From: Uranotaenia lowii
Lineage: Eukaryota > Arthropoda > Insecta > Diptera > Culicidae
Assembly: GCF_029784155.1 (NCBI RefSeq)
Contig: NC_073693.1
Location: 23,782,002 to 23,846,001 of the forward strand
Reading direction: 5' to 3'
DNA: 64,000 nucleotides
Shown here: in pieces, positions 47,266 through 58,771 of the stretch
Position numbering within the stretch: the stretch's first letter is position 1
How the letters are laid out: every line of letters begins with the position of its first letter
Made by a program: the position numbers and the translations under genes
Notes under the pieces: generated by a model
The model's input: the letters and a program-made list of their open reading frames with translations, nothing else
What the model was told of the DNA's origin: nothing
Databases searched by the model: none

Positions 47266-49074
47266 GCAATTTTATTTTTTTGTTTGTTCGTTGGATGAGT
47301 TAACCAATAGGGACAAAATTCCATAAAACGTTTCTGGCTTCGCTTCAATGTTTGTATGTAGTGTTCCTACAGCATTTTCATCTTTGTCGCAATGCACATT
47401 TTCATTAAATATGGAACTATCGATAAATTAAAAAAAAACTTCTTACAACATCTTTTTTCACAATTAGTAATTCTAAGGATAATGGATTCTGATGGATACA
47501 TAACGTATGCACATAATTCCAGATAATTCTCATTATTTGAGACAATTTTTCCGTCCCAGACTGTTGACAGAATTTGCCAGTTGATTACAAAGTTTTAAGG
47601 TTAGAATATTTTTTAGTAAATTTGTTTTTTAATTGTGTATTTTCTGTTATAAGTGCAAAAAATTTTTGAAAATTTTGAAATTATTGAGTAAACCAATACA
47701 ATTTTAAAATATTTTTGGTATAAATTGAGAGAATGTGTACTTCTTAAACTATTATACACTTAAAATATATGAATTTTTCTAAGATTTCAAAAAAAAAAAA
47801 ACTCAAAAAAATATTGTATGGAGTGTCACGGACCAGATATTTTAATTTTTAGTAGAAATGATAAATTAGCGTTACTGATTTTTTTTTTCTGTAAGTCCTT
47901 CTACAAAAAACACCGTGAAATAACAATTATTTCTGGTGTCTTTAAACAAGTGTGTTAATCTTTCTTAAAACTCTGATTAAAGCTGTTAATTTAATAACTC
48001 ATCACCCGAAATTCTCTGATTTAGAAAACAAAAAAAAATAGATACTAAAATGTTTTCTTTTCATGATAAAATGCTTGGAATGTACTTCATCGAAACCAGA
48101 ATAAATATTTTCATCATGATAATTGGGAAATAACATTAAGATCTAAGACTTAGAATAAAAAATAGATGAAAAATACAAATGAAATAAATTTAAATTCCAA
48201 AGAGATACAAATATAAAAGTCCCAAAGGAAAAACCTAAACCTAATATGGCATTTCATTCCGAACCACAATTCAGTGTCTTAAAATAAAATCATAAATTCA
48301 AATCCTGATTTGAGAAACAGATAAAAAATGAATTTATAGTTCAAAATTGAGAAACAAAGCAGAAATTGCAAAATTTATAACTTAAATTCATATGTTTTAT
48401 TTCAATTTTATATCTTAAAAAAAACAAAAACAAAATCGTTTGCATGCAATGTGTTAGAAATTAAAATAAATAATGCGGAGTATTTAAAATTTGGTATTGA
48501 AAATTAGATTCTTATCAGATCAAATATTAAAAAACAGAAACTTTTCTCAAATAGTTCTATTAAATGTGGCAAAATAATCAAAACACAGAATCATAAATCT
48601 GGAAGAAGATGAAATTAATATCATATTCATATTTAGAGAATCACTCAATGAAATTCGCAATTCAACTATAAGTGTATTATTTTTTTTTTTAATTTGATAA
48701 TTTGAGAGCGGTCCACTTGAAAGTAATATACTTATTTCGGGTTTTTTGCTTAGGTAGAGGATAATTTTAAAATAAAAGTGCTGCAGAATCGATAGTATAA
48801 AATTTAGGTTAAACTAGTTAGAAAAGTTTCAAATCAAAGACGGAAACTGGAATGGAATATCAATTGAGCATTGCCGATTTGTCTACAGAAAATTTTTTAA
48901 TGCTTGATTTTTCATTATTTTACCCCCCGTTATTCTAGCTGCCGAAAACATCGTTACATTTTTTATACGTGGAAAAAAATGTCGTATCAAATAAATAATG
49001 ATTGATTCGTTAGAAACTCCTAAAACATTTTTTTCATTTAACATGTAAGAGAAAGTGATGTAAAATATATTGTA
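47266..49074. other. AT-rich, no gene recognised
   Basis: 48120-48660 is rich in AAATTC/AGAATC words like the other AT-rich dispersed repeats. No coding potential. Confidence 0.5.
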
Positions 49075-49355
49075 GGCATCCCAGATTTCTCGGAATTATT
49101 CGGACATAAACGGGTTTTCAAACTTAAGTTGACTGGACAAGTAAAGCAAACTATGATCTGGCTCAAACAGAGAACTCAAATTGATAAAAAAAGAAAAGTT
49201 GAAATGTTTGGTGTTAGTCACTTTATAGATTTTTTTCGAATAATCACTGGATTTTGCTTGATTTGTTCGGATTTTGAGTTAAAAAAAATCTTAATCAAAT
49301 GCCCAGATTTGCTACGTTTTGAAAAAAAATGTACTGATTTGCCTAGCCAATAAAA
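49075..49355 (+). repeat. repeat family A, fragment
   Basis: Spaced CCAGATTT, TTCGGAxxT and GCCCAGATTTGC motifs follow the pattern of the copies at 4227 and 24202, strongly decayed and without clear ends. Confidence 0.45.
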
Positions 49356-49427
49356 ATTTGGGAAAAAAATCTGCTATTCTTATTCTAGGGGGCTCTTGAA
49401 CTTATTTTATAGTAAAACTATTAGAAG

Positions 49428-52194
49428 CAAGGCCGTGCGAACGGGGGGGTTTTAAGGGTTTAGTCCCCTCCCCATGAAGATTTCTTTCAAGTAAAATTTT
49501 CAGATCAAGAAATGAATTTACTATAGTATCCGGAAATTTTTTGATCCCAAACGGCGTTCAAAAATAAGTTTAAACAAACACATCAGAAAATTGGCACGCC
49601 TCCGGCGGAAGTTTTTCCTAAATCAATCTAGGCCAAAGACATTTCATTTTACTACATTATATTATGACCTTCACGAATTGAAACTTATTTTTATTATTGT
49701 AAGTTTGAAGTCGCGATTCAGTAAACTGTTTTATAGAAACTAAATTCTTGACAAACAAAAATGCTACCTTAAGAATGGGTTTTTAGTAAGAAGTGTAATA
49801 AAGCAAGCTCAAAATTTGACCATTTTAACTTCAAAATTCATGCATCGGATGGTAATTTTACACATTATCATGTAACAGATGTTCAATACTCACAATGGTC
49901 AACTACACAAGGTCACAAAATTCACATTTTTCGAAGGTGCAAAGAATTTACTAACTAATTATGATAAATTTGGGTGCCCTTAATTCCTTAATGCCCTAAA
50001 TTATCTTTTAAGGGATTTTTGCATTTTCTGGCAAAACCTTAAAAATTTAAAATAAAGGTTTTAAACTAATTATCAATTTTCCTCAAGACCGCAAGTACTT
50101 TAAAACTTCTTCGAAAAAAATTATAGAGAATTTCAATTTTTTTTCTGTACCCCATTTTGTTAAATACGGGAGTTTTAACGATTTTTTGGATAGTGTTCAA
50201 CCAAATTGAATTTTAGATATCTTTCAAGGCAAAAAATAAATCGTTTTGCAGGAATTAACAGATTTGTTGAATGCAATGAAATCCTTTTACCAAACTTTAT
50301 TCACTTATACTAGTAATACCAGCGATGGTAGTTTTCGATTTTTCTTGAAACTGTAGAATTTAAATTTTTAAGCTTACTTTTCATTATAATAATCAAAATT
50401 TTATGCCCTAATTAAATAATTAGGCCGGAACAAACTTCAAATCCTTTTTTTGTCACTCGGAGTTGGAACATCGCGAGGGGGGGTACAATAAAAAATAATG
50501 CGAAAAACAAATAAGTTGGAATAAATTGCACGGAAGCTTGTATGCAACAAAATTTCATATCATATTGTTGCACAAAACCTATAAATCAAGTAATTTTTTA
50601 TCGAATAATTCAATGAAATCGAGAAAACAAAAGGTGAAATAACTCCCATCTTCTTAAATTTAGTTTTTTAGTCTTGTAAGCTTTCAGATATTGGAATTTT
50701 TTATTGGAATTAACATAAATTACTTTAAACTTCATTTATTTCCCCCTTCGGGTTTTTGGAAATTTCGAAGGGGGGGGGGGGGGGGGGGGATGACAAAAGA
50801 AGAAATGGATATTTGTTCCAGCCTTCTAAGAAACAAATTAAGGATCAGTTTTTTTTATTTCATGTAGATTTATTAGCTCATCAGTGATCAATGATTGAAT
50901 ACACTCAAAATTCAACCCAACTTCATTTCAAAACTCATAAACATCATATTACCAAATCTAGAGGTGACAGACAAAATCTGACAAAAGATGAGAGTTCAGG
51001 GCACTAAAATCTACCAAATTTTTGAAGTCATAAGCTCAAATTTCCTTTAGTGGTCAATAAATTCATAAGTTTTTGAAATGTCAAGAAGTATTTATTAAAA
51101 AATTTCCTTCTGAATTGTTAGAAAAAAACTTATTCTTTCATTTTCATATTTTGTTTTGATTTTCAAAAAAAATTTCCGAATTTTATAATATCGTTTTTTT
51201 TTAGTTTAACCGATTTTTTTAAGCCAGACTTTTTTTTATTTTTTTGTAATATTTTTAATAATTTTGTCTTTGTTTTAAAATCTTGAATTTTTGTGTTACA
51301 AAAATAATTTTCTCGGAAGCCTTTTAATCTTCATTTATAATAAGAAAAACATAATTTCTTTAATTTGTTCTAGGACTCAATATTCCAAAAGACGAGGACA
51401 AAATGTTCAGAGCTAAAAAATTTAAACTACAAAACTCTTGCACAAAAATTGAAAATGTTTCACTGTTTTTTTTTATTATCAAATCATCTTTCTTGAATCG
51501 ATTATATTTTTTAAAATAATCTATGCAAAGTTCGTAAAATGAATTCGGAATTGCAGCTGTAAATCTAAGAATAATGGGCAATGTTAAGCAAATTAGTATT
51601 TGATTCGTGCTCTCAATATTTATTACACAACTGGGATATCCTCATTTATATTTTAATCAGTTTCTTATTGCACAATTCAAGGAAACCGATTATCCAACCT
51701 GTACATTGTCAGATTAATCTTTAAATGATTAACGGAAGTCTGAAATTTATTTTATAATTAGGTTTTGATTTCTTTTAAAATCTGGTGTTATATTCTATAT
51801 ACTCTATTTCTGTGCACTGATTCTTATGTCCGAAACTTTTAATTCTAGTTTTATTCGAAATTTCAATTCGATTTTTTTCTGCTGTTTCTGAAATTTTGAT
51901 TCCAATTATGTTAACTATACTGCTTAAAATTTATTTTGTAGGAAATTTCTAGTATAGAGTAAGGATCATCATTTTGAGAAATTTATCAATAATATATCGG
52001 AAATCGCAATAAATTAAAGCATTGATTCTAATTGGTTTGGAATTGTATCACTTTATTTTAACATTTTTTCTAGTCAACGATTGTATATTATAGGTATAGA
52101 ATATTATACCTAGCTGACTTTAAATTTCGGAACTCCTCTCACAACCCCCTCCCCCTCCCCTTGCCCCCCTGGACGGGTCCTTCGCACGGGCCTG
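49428..52194. mobile_element. possible decayed hAT-like element
   Basis: Left end CAAGGCCGTGCGAA and right end, inverted, CAGGCCCGTGCGAAGG, bound 2.77 kb. Flanking octamers ATTAGAAG and ATTAAAGA are similar but not identical, as an old 8-bp hAT duplication might be. Ends are followed by G-rich runs on both sides. No transposase remains, and a smaller inverted-repeat element is nested at 50422-50824. Confidence 0.4.
50422..50824. mobile_element. inverted-repeat element with AGGCYGGAACAAA ends, copy 1
   Basis: Ends AGGCCGGAACAAAC and, inverted, AGGCTGGAACAAAT. Internal landmarks GTCACTCGGAGTTGGAACATC, a GAGGGGG run and a long poly-G (about 50771-50789) before the right end. The first landmark and overall order recur at 54736-55100. 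Confidence 0.7.
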
Positions 52195-52448
52195 ATTAAA
52201 GATATTATTTCGCTGAGGCTTAGTTATCTCACAAATAAGATTTCAACACCCATGTACTCCTAGTATCCGAGCTTTCTCAATTACCTTTTTTGTCAAGATT
52301 ATATTCTTTGAACATTTCATGTCATTCCTGACCTCATATTTCCAATGAAACTGGATGACATGCCCGAACTCGAGACTCAAATTGTTAAGAGCCAGAGTAG
52401 GTGATAAATATTTAAAAAATGTCTAGTCCTTGTTTTCAGTATACATTA

Positions 52449-52903
52449 TTTTTTTTTTTTTACATAGTATTCCGTCTCACGACATAACTTGACGAACATA
52501 ATTCCTAAAATTCACTCGGTCCATGGCAACCGTTCTCCAATTCCTCGGGCACCCCACGTTCGCCAGATCACGCTCCACTTGGTCTAACCACCTCGCTCGT
52601 TGCGCCCCCGCTCGTCTTGTTCCTACCGGATTCGTAGCGAACACCTGTTTTGCAGGACAGTCGTCCGGCATTCTCGCAACATGTCCCGCCCAGCGTATCC
52701 GGCCAGCCTTCACCACCTTCTGGATACTGGGTTCGCCGTAGAGGCGCGCGAGCTCGTGGTTCATCCTTCGCCTTCACACTCCGTTCTCCTGTACGCCGCC
52801 AAAGATGGTTCTTAACACTCGTCGCTCGAATACTCCGAGTGTACGCAGGTCCTCCTCGAGCAATATCCATGTCTCGTGCCCGTAGAGACAGTATACAAGA
52901 AAA
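52449..52903 (-). mobile_element. 5'-truncated non-LTR retrotransposon, 3' end
   Basis: Minus-strand fragment ending in a poly-A tail (T-run 52449-52461 on the plus strand) about 15 bases after the stop codon. Only the end of the reverse transcriptase ORF survives. GC-rich compared with all neighbours, as expected of a recent insertion from elsewhere. Confidence 0.85.
52477..52903 (-). pseudogene. LINE reverse transcriptase C-terminal fragment
   Basis: The minus-strand reading gives LYGHETWILLEEDLRTLGVF, then FGGVQENGV, a TGA stop (52774-52776) and RRRMNHELARLYGEP, RIRWAGHVARMPDD, ARWLDQVERDL and NWRTVAMDR. This is the characteristic tail after the reverse transcriptase of several non-LTR clades; the clade is not assigned. 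The stop stands where related proteins have a tryptophan or similar residue, so the copy is dead even apart from its 5' truncation. The remaining open part (52477-52764) is a 95-codon frame. Confidence 0.85.
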
Positions 52904-54735
52904 CCCAAAATCCCACCAAAATTAAAGCGGCAGATTCAGGATATCAGGATCTCAATTTCGGATACTGGAAGCTTCTACGTTCAGGCATTCGCTACCATAT
53001 AATATTCAGTAGGTACCAATTAGTCGGTCAGTCAGATTTTTTTTAATTTTTTTAAGTTTAAAATGAAGTAATTTGTTTTTCTATATTTTATTAACCCATA
53101 CTCTAAACTCTATTTCAACTCTCAACTGTATCCAGAGAAAAGGTAAAACTACTTTTGGGCTATTTTTTTCACCCTTCTCCGTGCGAATATAGGCAAAAAT
53201 TGATTCGCAAAACGGGCTTGCTCGCCATTCCGTCGCTCCAAAATACTGCCCCTTGAGGTTTGAGCTATTTTGATTGACATTTGCCCAACTAACTGGTAAA
53301 CCCCTTTAGCACACCATCAATTATGATCGATCGACATCAGGAGGAAGGAGCTAGAGCTAGAAGCTTATTTGTAATGTACATACCTTTTGGATGACAGTTT
53401 ATCCCATTAGTCCCCCGTTCGGAACCGTGAAGTTGTGAGATGTTGATTCTTGTTTGAGGTTTTTTTTTGTTTGTATGGGGATAAAATCATCCCAAAGCAC
53501 GCCCCATCTTACGGTGGTCTTACTGTATGAATCAGTGCGGAATGTTTCTTCTATCCAAACAGGACAAATGTGGATGGATGGATGGATGGATAGTTTTTTT
53601 TTCGTTCTCTACTAAACTGCCCTACGCAAACATCTGAACCAGCTGACCTCGGAGTCCGTTCAGATTTTGCATCGCTCTAAGGAAAAGAGAAAAAAAAATA
53701 ACCGATTGAACCAACTTATGCGTCCATGGTGTAACCTGTCATGTTCCGTTGATTGAAGGTGTGCGTGATGCAGTTATTGGCATCGGAGTAGTTATGTTCC
53801 GCAGGACGAAGAAAGAAGGTCGATGCTTGGGGAAGGTGTGATGGGTATGTGGCTGGGTTCAACTCACGGCTCACGGATGACAAGAACTGTCGATTTTTTT
53901 TTTCATTTTTCATACCATCTGTGGACGGACAGCCTCTCTAGAGCGGCTGTGGACAGGATGTCGACGCAGACTTCAAGTTGACCCACGAGATTTCAACGCA
54001 CCGAAAGACACCGTAATCGTCATTAAAGTTCCTTCATACCTTAGCTCAGCCACAGGTCGAAGAGGTTTTAGGCTTATGCTTATGCTCTCGAAGGAAAAAA
54101 AAACCTGACTTGTCAAGTAAGGAGCGCGCCCTCAGATCCGGACCAAGAAACATTCACACGTACTCGATGGCTGCCGAGCAAATTAATGAAAATCACCCTC
54201 ATTTTCAGGGTGAACGAGATGAAGTTTGCAACCGGGTACACATTGATATGAGTACGTACAGAAGACTTCTTTTGATTTTTTTTTCATCCATCCATTGAGG
54301 CGGTTGTTTTAATTTTACTTTTGCGACTTCTGCAGCGATTTTTTTAACTCTCAAACTGGACATAACGGAACGGAATGAGGTCCGTTCTGCCGATTATGGT
54401 CACGATACGGTGGCAACGCGAAAACATCTGGGAAGTTTTTATGGTCAGTTCTTTCTTCCGAAGTGGTCGTCCTTGAGTGACAACAAACCCTGCTCCGCGA
54501 GAGTCATCAGGGCAAGTGTTTCTGGTTATCGATTCGTCAGAGGGCTGATGAATTGGTGTGATATGAATCAAATATGTACATAATTTCTCTTCGTTCGTTT
54601 TAAGGAAACAAAAACTAATGCAGGATTAGATAAGGCAATCTATTCTAAAATCATTTCTAATATCTAGTATGGCGCCGGTGCCACTTTCGAACTCTTTCTT
54701 AAAACCCTTGCCGTCCCAGAAATTTGATTCCAATA
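52904..54735. other. partly GC-richer unique stretch; short GGAT repeat
   Basis: 53130-54600 is GC-richer with no recognised repeat apart from four GGAT units near 53573-53590. A GGTTCAACTC word at 53858 resembles a pol III B-box but no A-box was found. No gene recognised. Confidence 0.45.
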
Positions 54736-55100
54736 AGGCCAGCAAAAATTGAAATTTTTCTTTTGTCACTTGGAGTTGAAACATCACGAGGGGGTTTAGA
54801 AAAAATTAGCCAAATTAAAAAAAAAATGGAACAAATTGGACACAATCTTGCATGCAATCAACTTCCATACAATCTGACATATAAAATATCGAAAAATTGA
54901 GTTGTTTTAGATTGAAAATTAGAAAATATCTCGAACATAAAACGTGATACAATTCCCTCCTTCAAAAGTTTTGATTTTCGCTCTTTGAAATGTTAATAAA
55001 ATACCTCAAACTTTGTTTATTCCCTCCTTTGAAATATTTAAAAAAAATCGAAAGGGGGGGAGAGGGTGAAAAAACAAGAATTTGATATGTGTTTCGGCCT
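54736..55100. mobile_element. inverted-repeat element with AGGCY ends, copy 2 (diverged)
   Basis: Starts AAGGCCAGCAAAAATTG and ends GTGTTTCGGCCT. It shares TTTTGTCACTYGGAGTTG, ATCRCGAGGGGG and a G-run before the right end with 50422-50824, in the same orientation. Confidence 0.6.
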
Positions 55101-56159
55101 AATGAAGTATTGAACAAAGCATTTGAAGGATCTAAAAAATTAAAACCTTAACGAATAAAACACATGAAAGCATTATTGTGAGATCAATAATCTCAACAAT
55201 TTTGAGTCAATGGATAATAATTCTTATTTTGAAATAAAGTTATAATTTTGATTTTGATTGGTTCTAAAATGTATATTTTTTTTCTTTTCTTTACAGGTAC
55301 CGTTGGAATCCGAATGTTTATAAGGAACCATCATTATAGTAAGCATATTTTTGAACTCAAAGACCGTTGAATTGAAACACTAGAAATATTCCCTTTGATT
55401 CAACCACGGTATAAGAAAAATTCAGATACCGGTATTTCGATAGCAACTTACAATCTTCTTCAGTGAGTGTTCTGGTTGGGTCACAACACATATAAGAGTG
55501 AACTAATTGGCTCTCATAGATGTAGATTTTTCCTCAAATAGATTTGATTTTACATGAAAATTCTCTATTCAAAAAGTTTTCCAAACCAAAATGGAGACAT
55601 AAGTTCTAAAATTGTTGTAACATTTGAGATGTTTTAGTTAATTGCTGAATTAGCGCTACGAGTTTATATTTTGTTCGGAACATTGTACTAACTTTTTTTT
55701 TATATATTTTGTTTACATTAATTTATGCCAAAAAACCAAATAGTACCAATCACTATTTTTTCAATTTTAAGTTGGAGATGGCAGCACTATCTTTCTGTCA
55801 AACAAAGTTGAGGCCCATTTTCGACTATCCGGGATTAATTAAGATGTGCTGGGTGATTTTTGTCTAGAAATAAGTCCTTAATATCGCGTAAACGCATTGG
55901 AAATTCTGTTGAGATAAGAAGAAACTTCGGCAGTGGTATACTCTTGTGGTGGTTAATTTTTGCAAATCCAGATAAGCTTTTTTCAGGCTGAATGAAGGTT
56001 GACGAAAAAAATAAATTCTTAAATTCTGTAATTTGAACCTAAAATTCTGTTACGGTTTTCTATGACGCTATTTCTATGAAGTTAATTGAAAAAAAAACAA
56101 GTGGTACATCAACAAATTAGAAACTACTTACAGTTTTACAGCAATTTACATTTTTTTTT
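55101..56159. other. AT-rich, no gene recognised
   Basis: Nothing of note except TCTGT(T/A)-type words from about 56025 that may belong to the adjacent family B remnant. Confidence 0.5.
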
Positions 56160-56355
56160 TTTCATATTTTCATGAATTAAAGTCAGAAATAGAAAGTCCA
56201 GAGTGACAAAAAAATTTATAATTTTGGAAATCTGTACAAAATTTAAAAAATCTGTGAATTCCTTGAAAATTTTAAATTCTGTGACACAGATCCTGTGAGG
56301 AAATTTTACTCAGTATTCCGTGATAATACAGATATTTTCGTAATTTCGGCAACTT
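56160..56355. mobile_element. repeat family B, copy 3 (fragment)
   Basis: Right end GTAATTTCGGCAACTTT and internal AATCTGTGAATTCC, TAAATTCTGTGACACAG match family B in the orientation of the 14308 copy. The left end is not identifiable. Confidence 0.6.
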
Positions 56356-57070
56356 TGCCCTGAACTCCAATAAAATAATGATAGAAAACTACATCAAAAT
56401 GATGAAGATGGGCCTTAATAAATCCGAAAAATCAATATTGAGATTTAATTTGGTTTTAACTGCAAGATAAGTGCTGTCATTTACGACTTCAACTGGAAAA
56501 AGTGTTGTTTAGAAAAAAAAATGTATCATCATTTCACATCATGTTAACAAAAAGAAATTAAGTAGTCTGATAAAGAATTATAGCTCAAATGTTAAATCTC
56601 TTAAAAATAAAAAACGCATAAAAATGCTGTGATCTATTCAAATAGTTTGTAGAAGCATTATTATTCACTTTTACACAGTAAATTATAAGATATAATTTTG
56701 ATTTTTGTAGAAAAAGATAAGTTCACTACATTACCATTCTTATTTCGAACCTCACAATAAAAATGTTTATTCCAATATGTCAATCGTTAGTTATAGTAAA
56801 ATCTCAATATTTTAAAGTAATCAGTTTTTCAAAATGTATGTTATGGGTTCAATTGTTCCCTTGAGTCTTAAAAGCTACATAAACTCCTTGACCTGATATA
56901 TTGTAATTTTACAAAAAGGTAATCGTCACTGAATAAAGAAGCAATCACAATAACATTTTTTCTTCTGAATAGATATTGATCATCGCTAAGCACGAAATTA
57001 TTGATTTCTATCCTATAATTTACGGGTAGAAAGGACTTCTGCTTTCATCTAAAATAAGAAACTGCTCATC
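56356..57070. other. AT-rich, no gene recognised
   Basis: No inverted ends or plausible frames. Confidence 0.5.
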
Positions 57071-57074
57071 AAAC

Positions 57075-57390
57075 AGGGTGGCTAGCGGACCGGGAATAAG
57101 AGGAAAAACCAGGAATTCAAAATGGAAGCGGCAAAACCGGGATAAGACCCGGAATTTCGAATCATAACCGGTAAAGTTTTCAAGGGTCGTTTTTCCCGTA
57201 GTAAAACCTATTGAATTTTAAAAGTTATTTTTTTATAATTGTTTTCTCAGAAGCTTTTGATCATATAAGCATCTTTCAGGGTGACTACTTATTCGGAAAA
57301 AAGCGAAAAAAAAATCGGGATTTAAACTCCATTGGGAGTAACATAATGAGAAGTCGGGATTTTTTTTAAGCGGGATTATTGAGTTCGGCG
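57075..57390 (+). repeat. CAGGGTG...ACCGGGAA repeat fragments (family C)
   Basis: CAGGGTGGCTAGCGGACCGG at 57075 is followed by several ACCGGGA/ACCAGGAATTC units; a second start-like CAGGGTGACTACTTATTCGG at 57278 leads into TCGGGATTT units. Similar GAAAACCGAG/ACCGGGAATTC words recur at 60783-60815. The CAGGGTG start resembles the mariner ends nearby. Confidence 0.5.
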
Positions 57391-57627
57391 CATACATTTC
57401 AGTTTAGTGAATAGCAAAAATGGTCTTGAAAATGAACAAATAAAATTGATTAAACATGAAGCTTACAGGGTGACAAAAAAGTCCTGTCACACTTTTTTGG
57501 GGTCGCCTGTAGCCTACACGTTGCATCTCTCTGGTGCCATCTATATGTCAAATGAAAGGGCTAACTTCGCTGCCCAAAGTGGCAGAGTTTCGTTTCTGTG
57601 CAGTTTGTTTACATTGAGTTGTGAGCT

Positions 57628-58659
57628 ATGGCAGAGTTTAGAGCAGCTGTTATCGCTGAATATGTGAAAGGGTTCAAACCCGTACACATATTCAAACATC
57701 TAAAACCGCTCGGAATCAACCGGAAATTCGTGTACCGGACCATAAATCGGTACCTAGAGACCGGAGGCACCGAGGACAAGGCACGATCTGGACGACCAAG
57801 GTCTGTGAGAACTCCAAGGCTGGTAAAGATTATTCGAGACCGGATTAGACGGAATCCCGCCCAATCTGCACGGAAGCTGGCCAGGAACCTTAAAATGAAC
57901 CGAGAATCAATCCGCCTGCTTCTGCGCAAGGATTTAAAACGTACACCGTACAAAAAACAGGTGGTTCATGGGGTTACCAAAGCTACAATGGACAAAAGGT
58001 ACCAACGGTCGCGGGAATTGCTCGGTTGGCGCGCAGATGACGAGATCATTTTTTCGGACGAGAAGCTGTTCGTTTTGGAGCAAATAGTCAATCGTCAAAA
58101 TGATCGAGTTTGGAGTGTGAGCCTCCAGCAAGCTCCTGCGGACAAGCTGAACGTTTCCCGGTTCCAAAATAAGTCGTCAGTCATGGTTTGGGGAGCCATT
58201 TGCAAGAGAGGTAAACTGCCTCTTATTTTTATCGATAATGGGGTCAAAATCAACGCAGCGTACTACTTGGACACGGTTTTGAAGAAAAATGTTCTGCCTC
58301 AAGCTGAACTATTGTTTGCAGACGATTACTACTGCTTCCAGCAAGATGGTGCCCCATCCCACACCGCAAAGGTTGTTCAGGCGTGGTGTGAGGAAAATTT
58401 GACAGATTTCATTCCAAAGAATGAATGGCTTCCGTCGTCTCCGGATCTGAATCCACTGGATTATTTCGTGTGGGAATATACGATGTCGAAGCTGAACGAC
58501 TTTAAATTAACAAATTTGGAGCAATTCGAGCGAGTTATCAGGGAAATCTGGGACGAGATGCCGATGGAGCACGTGCACGCCGCCTGCGACGACTTTCCGA
58601 GTCTTCTGAAGCTAGTTAGATCAGAGAAAGGTGGTGTAATTCCAAGATACCGTCTGTGA
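57628..58659 (+). CDS. mariner-type transposase, DD37D group
   Basis: 343 residues. It would bind the inverted ends and cut and paste the element at TA sites. An N-terminal double helix-turn-helix (about 1-110) contains the linker motif GRPR (55-58). The catalytic core has FSDEKL (142-147, D144), QQDGAPSH (238-245, D240) and WLPSSPDLNPLDY (267-279, D278). The second and third catalytic aspartates are separated by 37 residues, which places it in the DD37D (maT-type) lineage rather than DD34D mariner or DD34E Tc1. VMVWGA (185-190) is also typical. The start is the first Met after the left end and gives the family's usual length. No frameshift or stop is visible; activity is inferred, not shown. 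Confidence 0.96.
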   Translation: MAEFRAAVIAEYVKGFKPVHIFKHLKPLGINRKFVYRTINRYLETGGTEDKARSGRPRSVRTPRLVKIIRDRIRRNPAQSARKLARNLKMNRESIRLLLRKDLKRTPYKKQVVHGVTKATMDKRYQRSRELLGWRADDEIIFSDEKLFVLEQIVNRQNDRVWSVSLQQAPADKLNVSRFQNKSSVMVWGAICKRGKLPLIFIDNGVKINAAYYLDTVLKKNVLPQAELLFADDYYCFQQDGAPSHTAKVVQAWCEENLTDFIPKNEWLPSSPDLNPLDYFVWEYTMSKLNDFKLTNLEQFERVIREIWDEMPMEHVHAACDDFPSLLKLVRSEKGGVIPRYRL

Positions 58660-58679
58660 AGTATCTTTGTGAGTTACTG

Positions 58680-58685
58680 AATAAA
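58680..58685 (+). promoter_or_regulatory. polyadenylation signal of the mariner element
   Basis: AATAAA 21 bases after the transposase stop codon and inside the right end, a natural place for 3' processing of the transposase mRNA. Confidence 0.65.
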
Positions 58686-58771
58686 GCTATGAAAACCAGA
58701 TTCCGATTTTCTTCTTATTCTTTGAAATATTAAGATTTGCGTGTGTGACCGGACTTTTTTGTCACCCTGTA

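Larger units (their letters stand above)
57466..58769 (+). mobile_element. intact mariner-type element (DD37D)
   Basis: 1304 bp. Ends CAGGGTGACAAAAAAGTCC followed by TGTCACAC (left) or GGTCACAC (right, inverted) form about 27-bp terminal inverted repeats with one mismatch. TA flanks are at 57464-57465 and 58770-58771. One uninterrupted transposase ORF lies between, followed by an AATAAA. Size and structure are standard for the superfamily, and the copy looks complete. Confidence 0.96.

Noticed and set aside
46477..47348. 288- and 216-codon frames with FVI or CHF repeats and a hydrophobic tail
   Set aside because: Produced by the 9-bp satellite. The apparent membrane protein is composition only.
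50771..50789. Poly-G run as a G-quadruplex element
   Set aside because: A homopolymer with no loop pattern. Most simply a slippage product near the end of a mobile element, and its length is uncertain in sequencing.
52568..52870. Alternative frames with arginine-rich peptides over the LINE fragment
   Set aside because: Other frames of GC-rich coding DNA; the real frame carries the RIRWAGHVARM motif.
53716..53913. tRNA-like B-box GGTTCAACTC
   Set aside because: No A-box at suitable distance on either strand and no foldable arms.
57609..57953. Minus-strand frame of 114 codons opposite the mariner transposase
   Set aside because: Shadow of the real plus-strand coding sequence.
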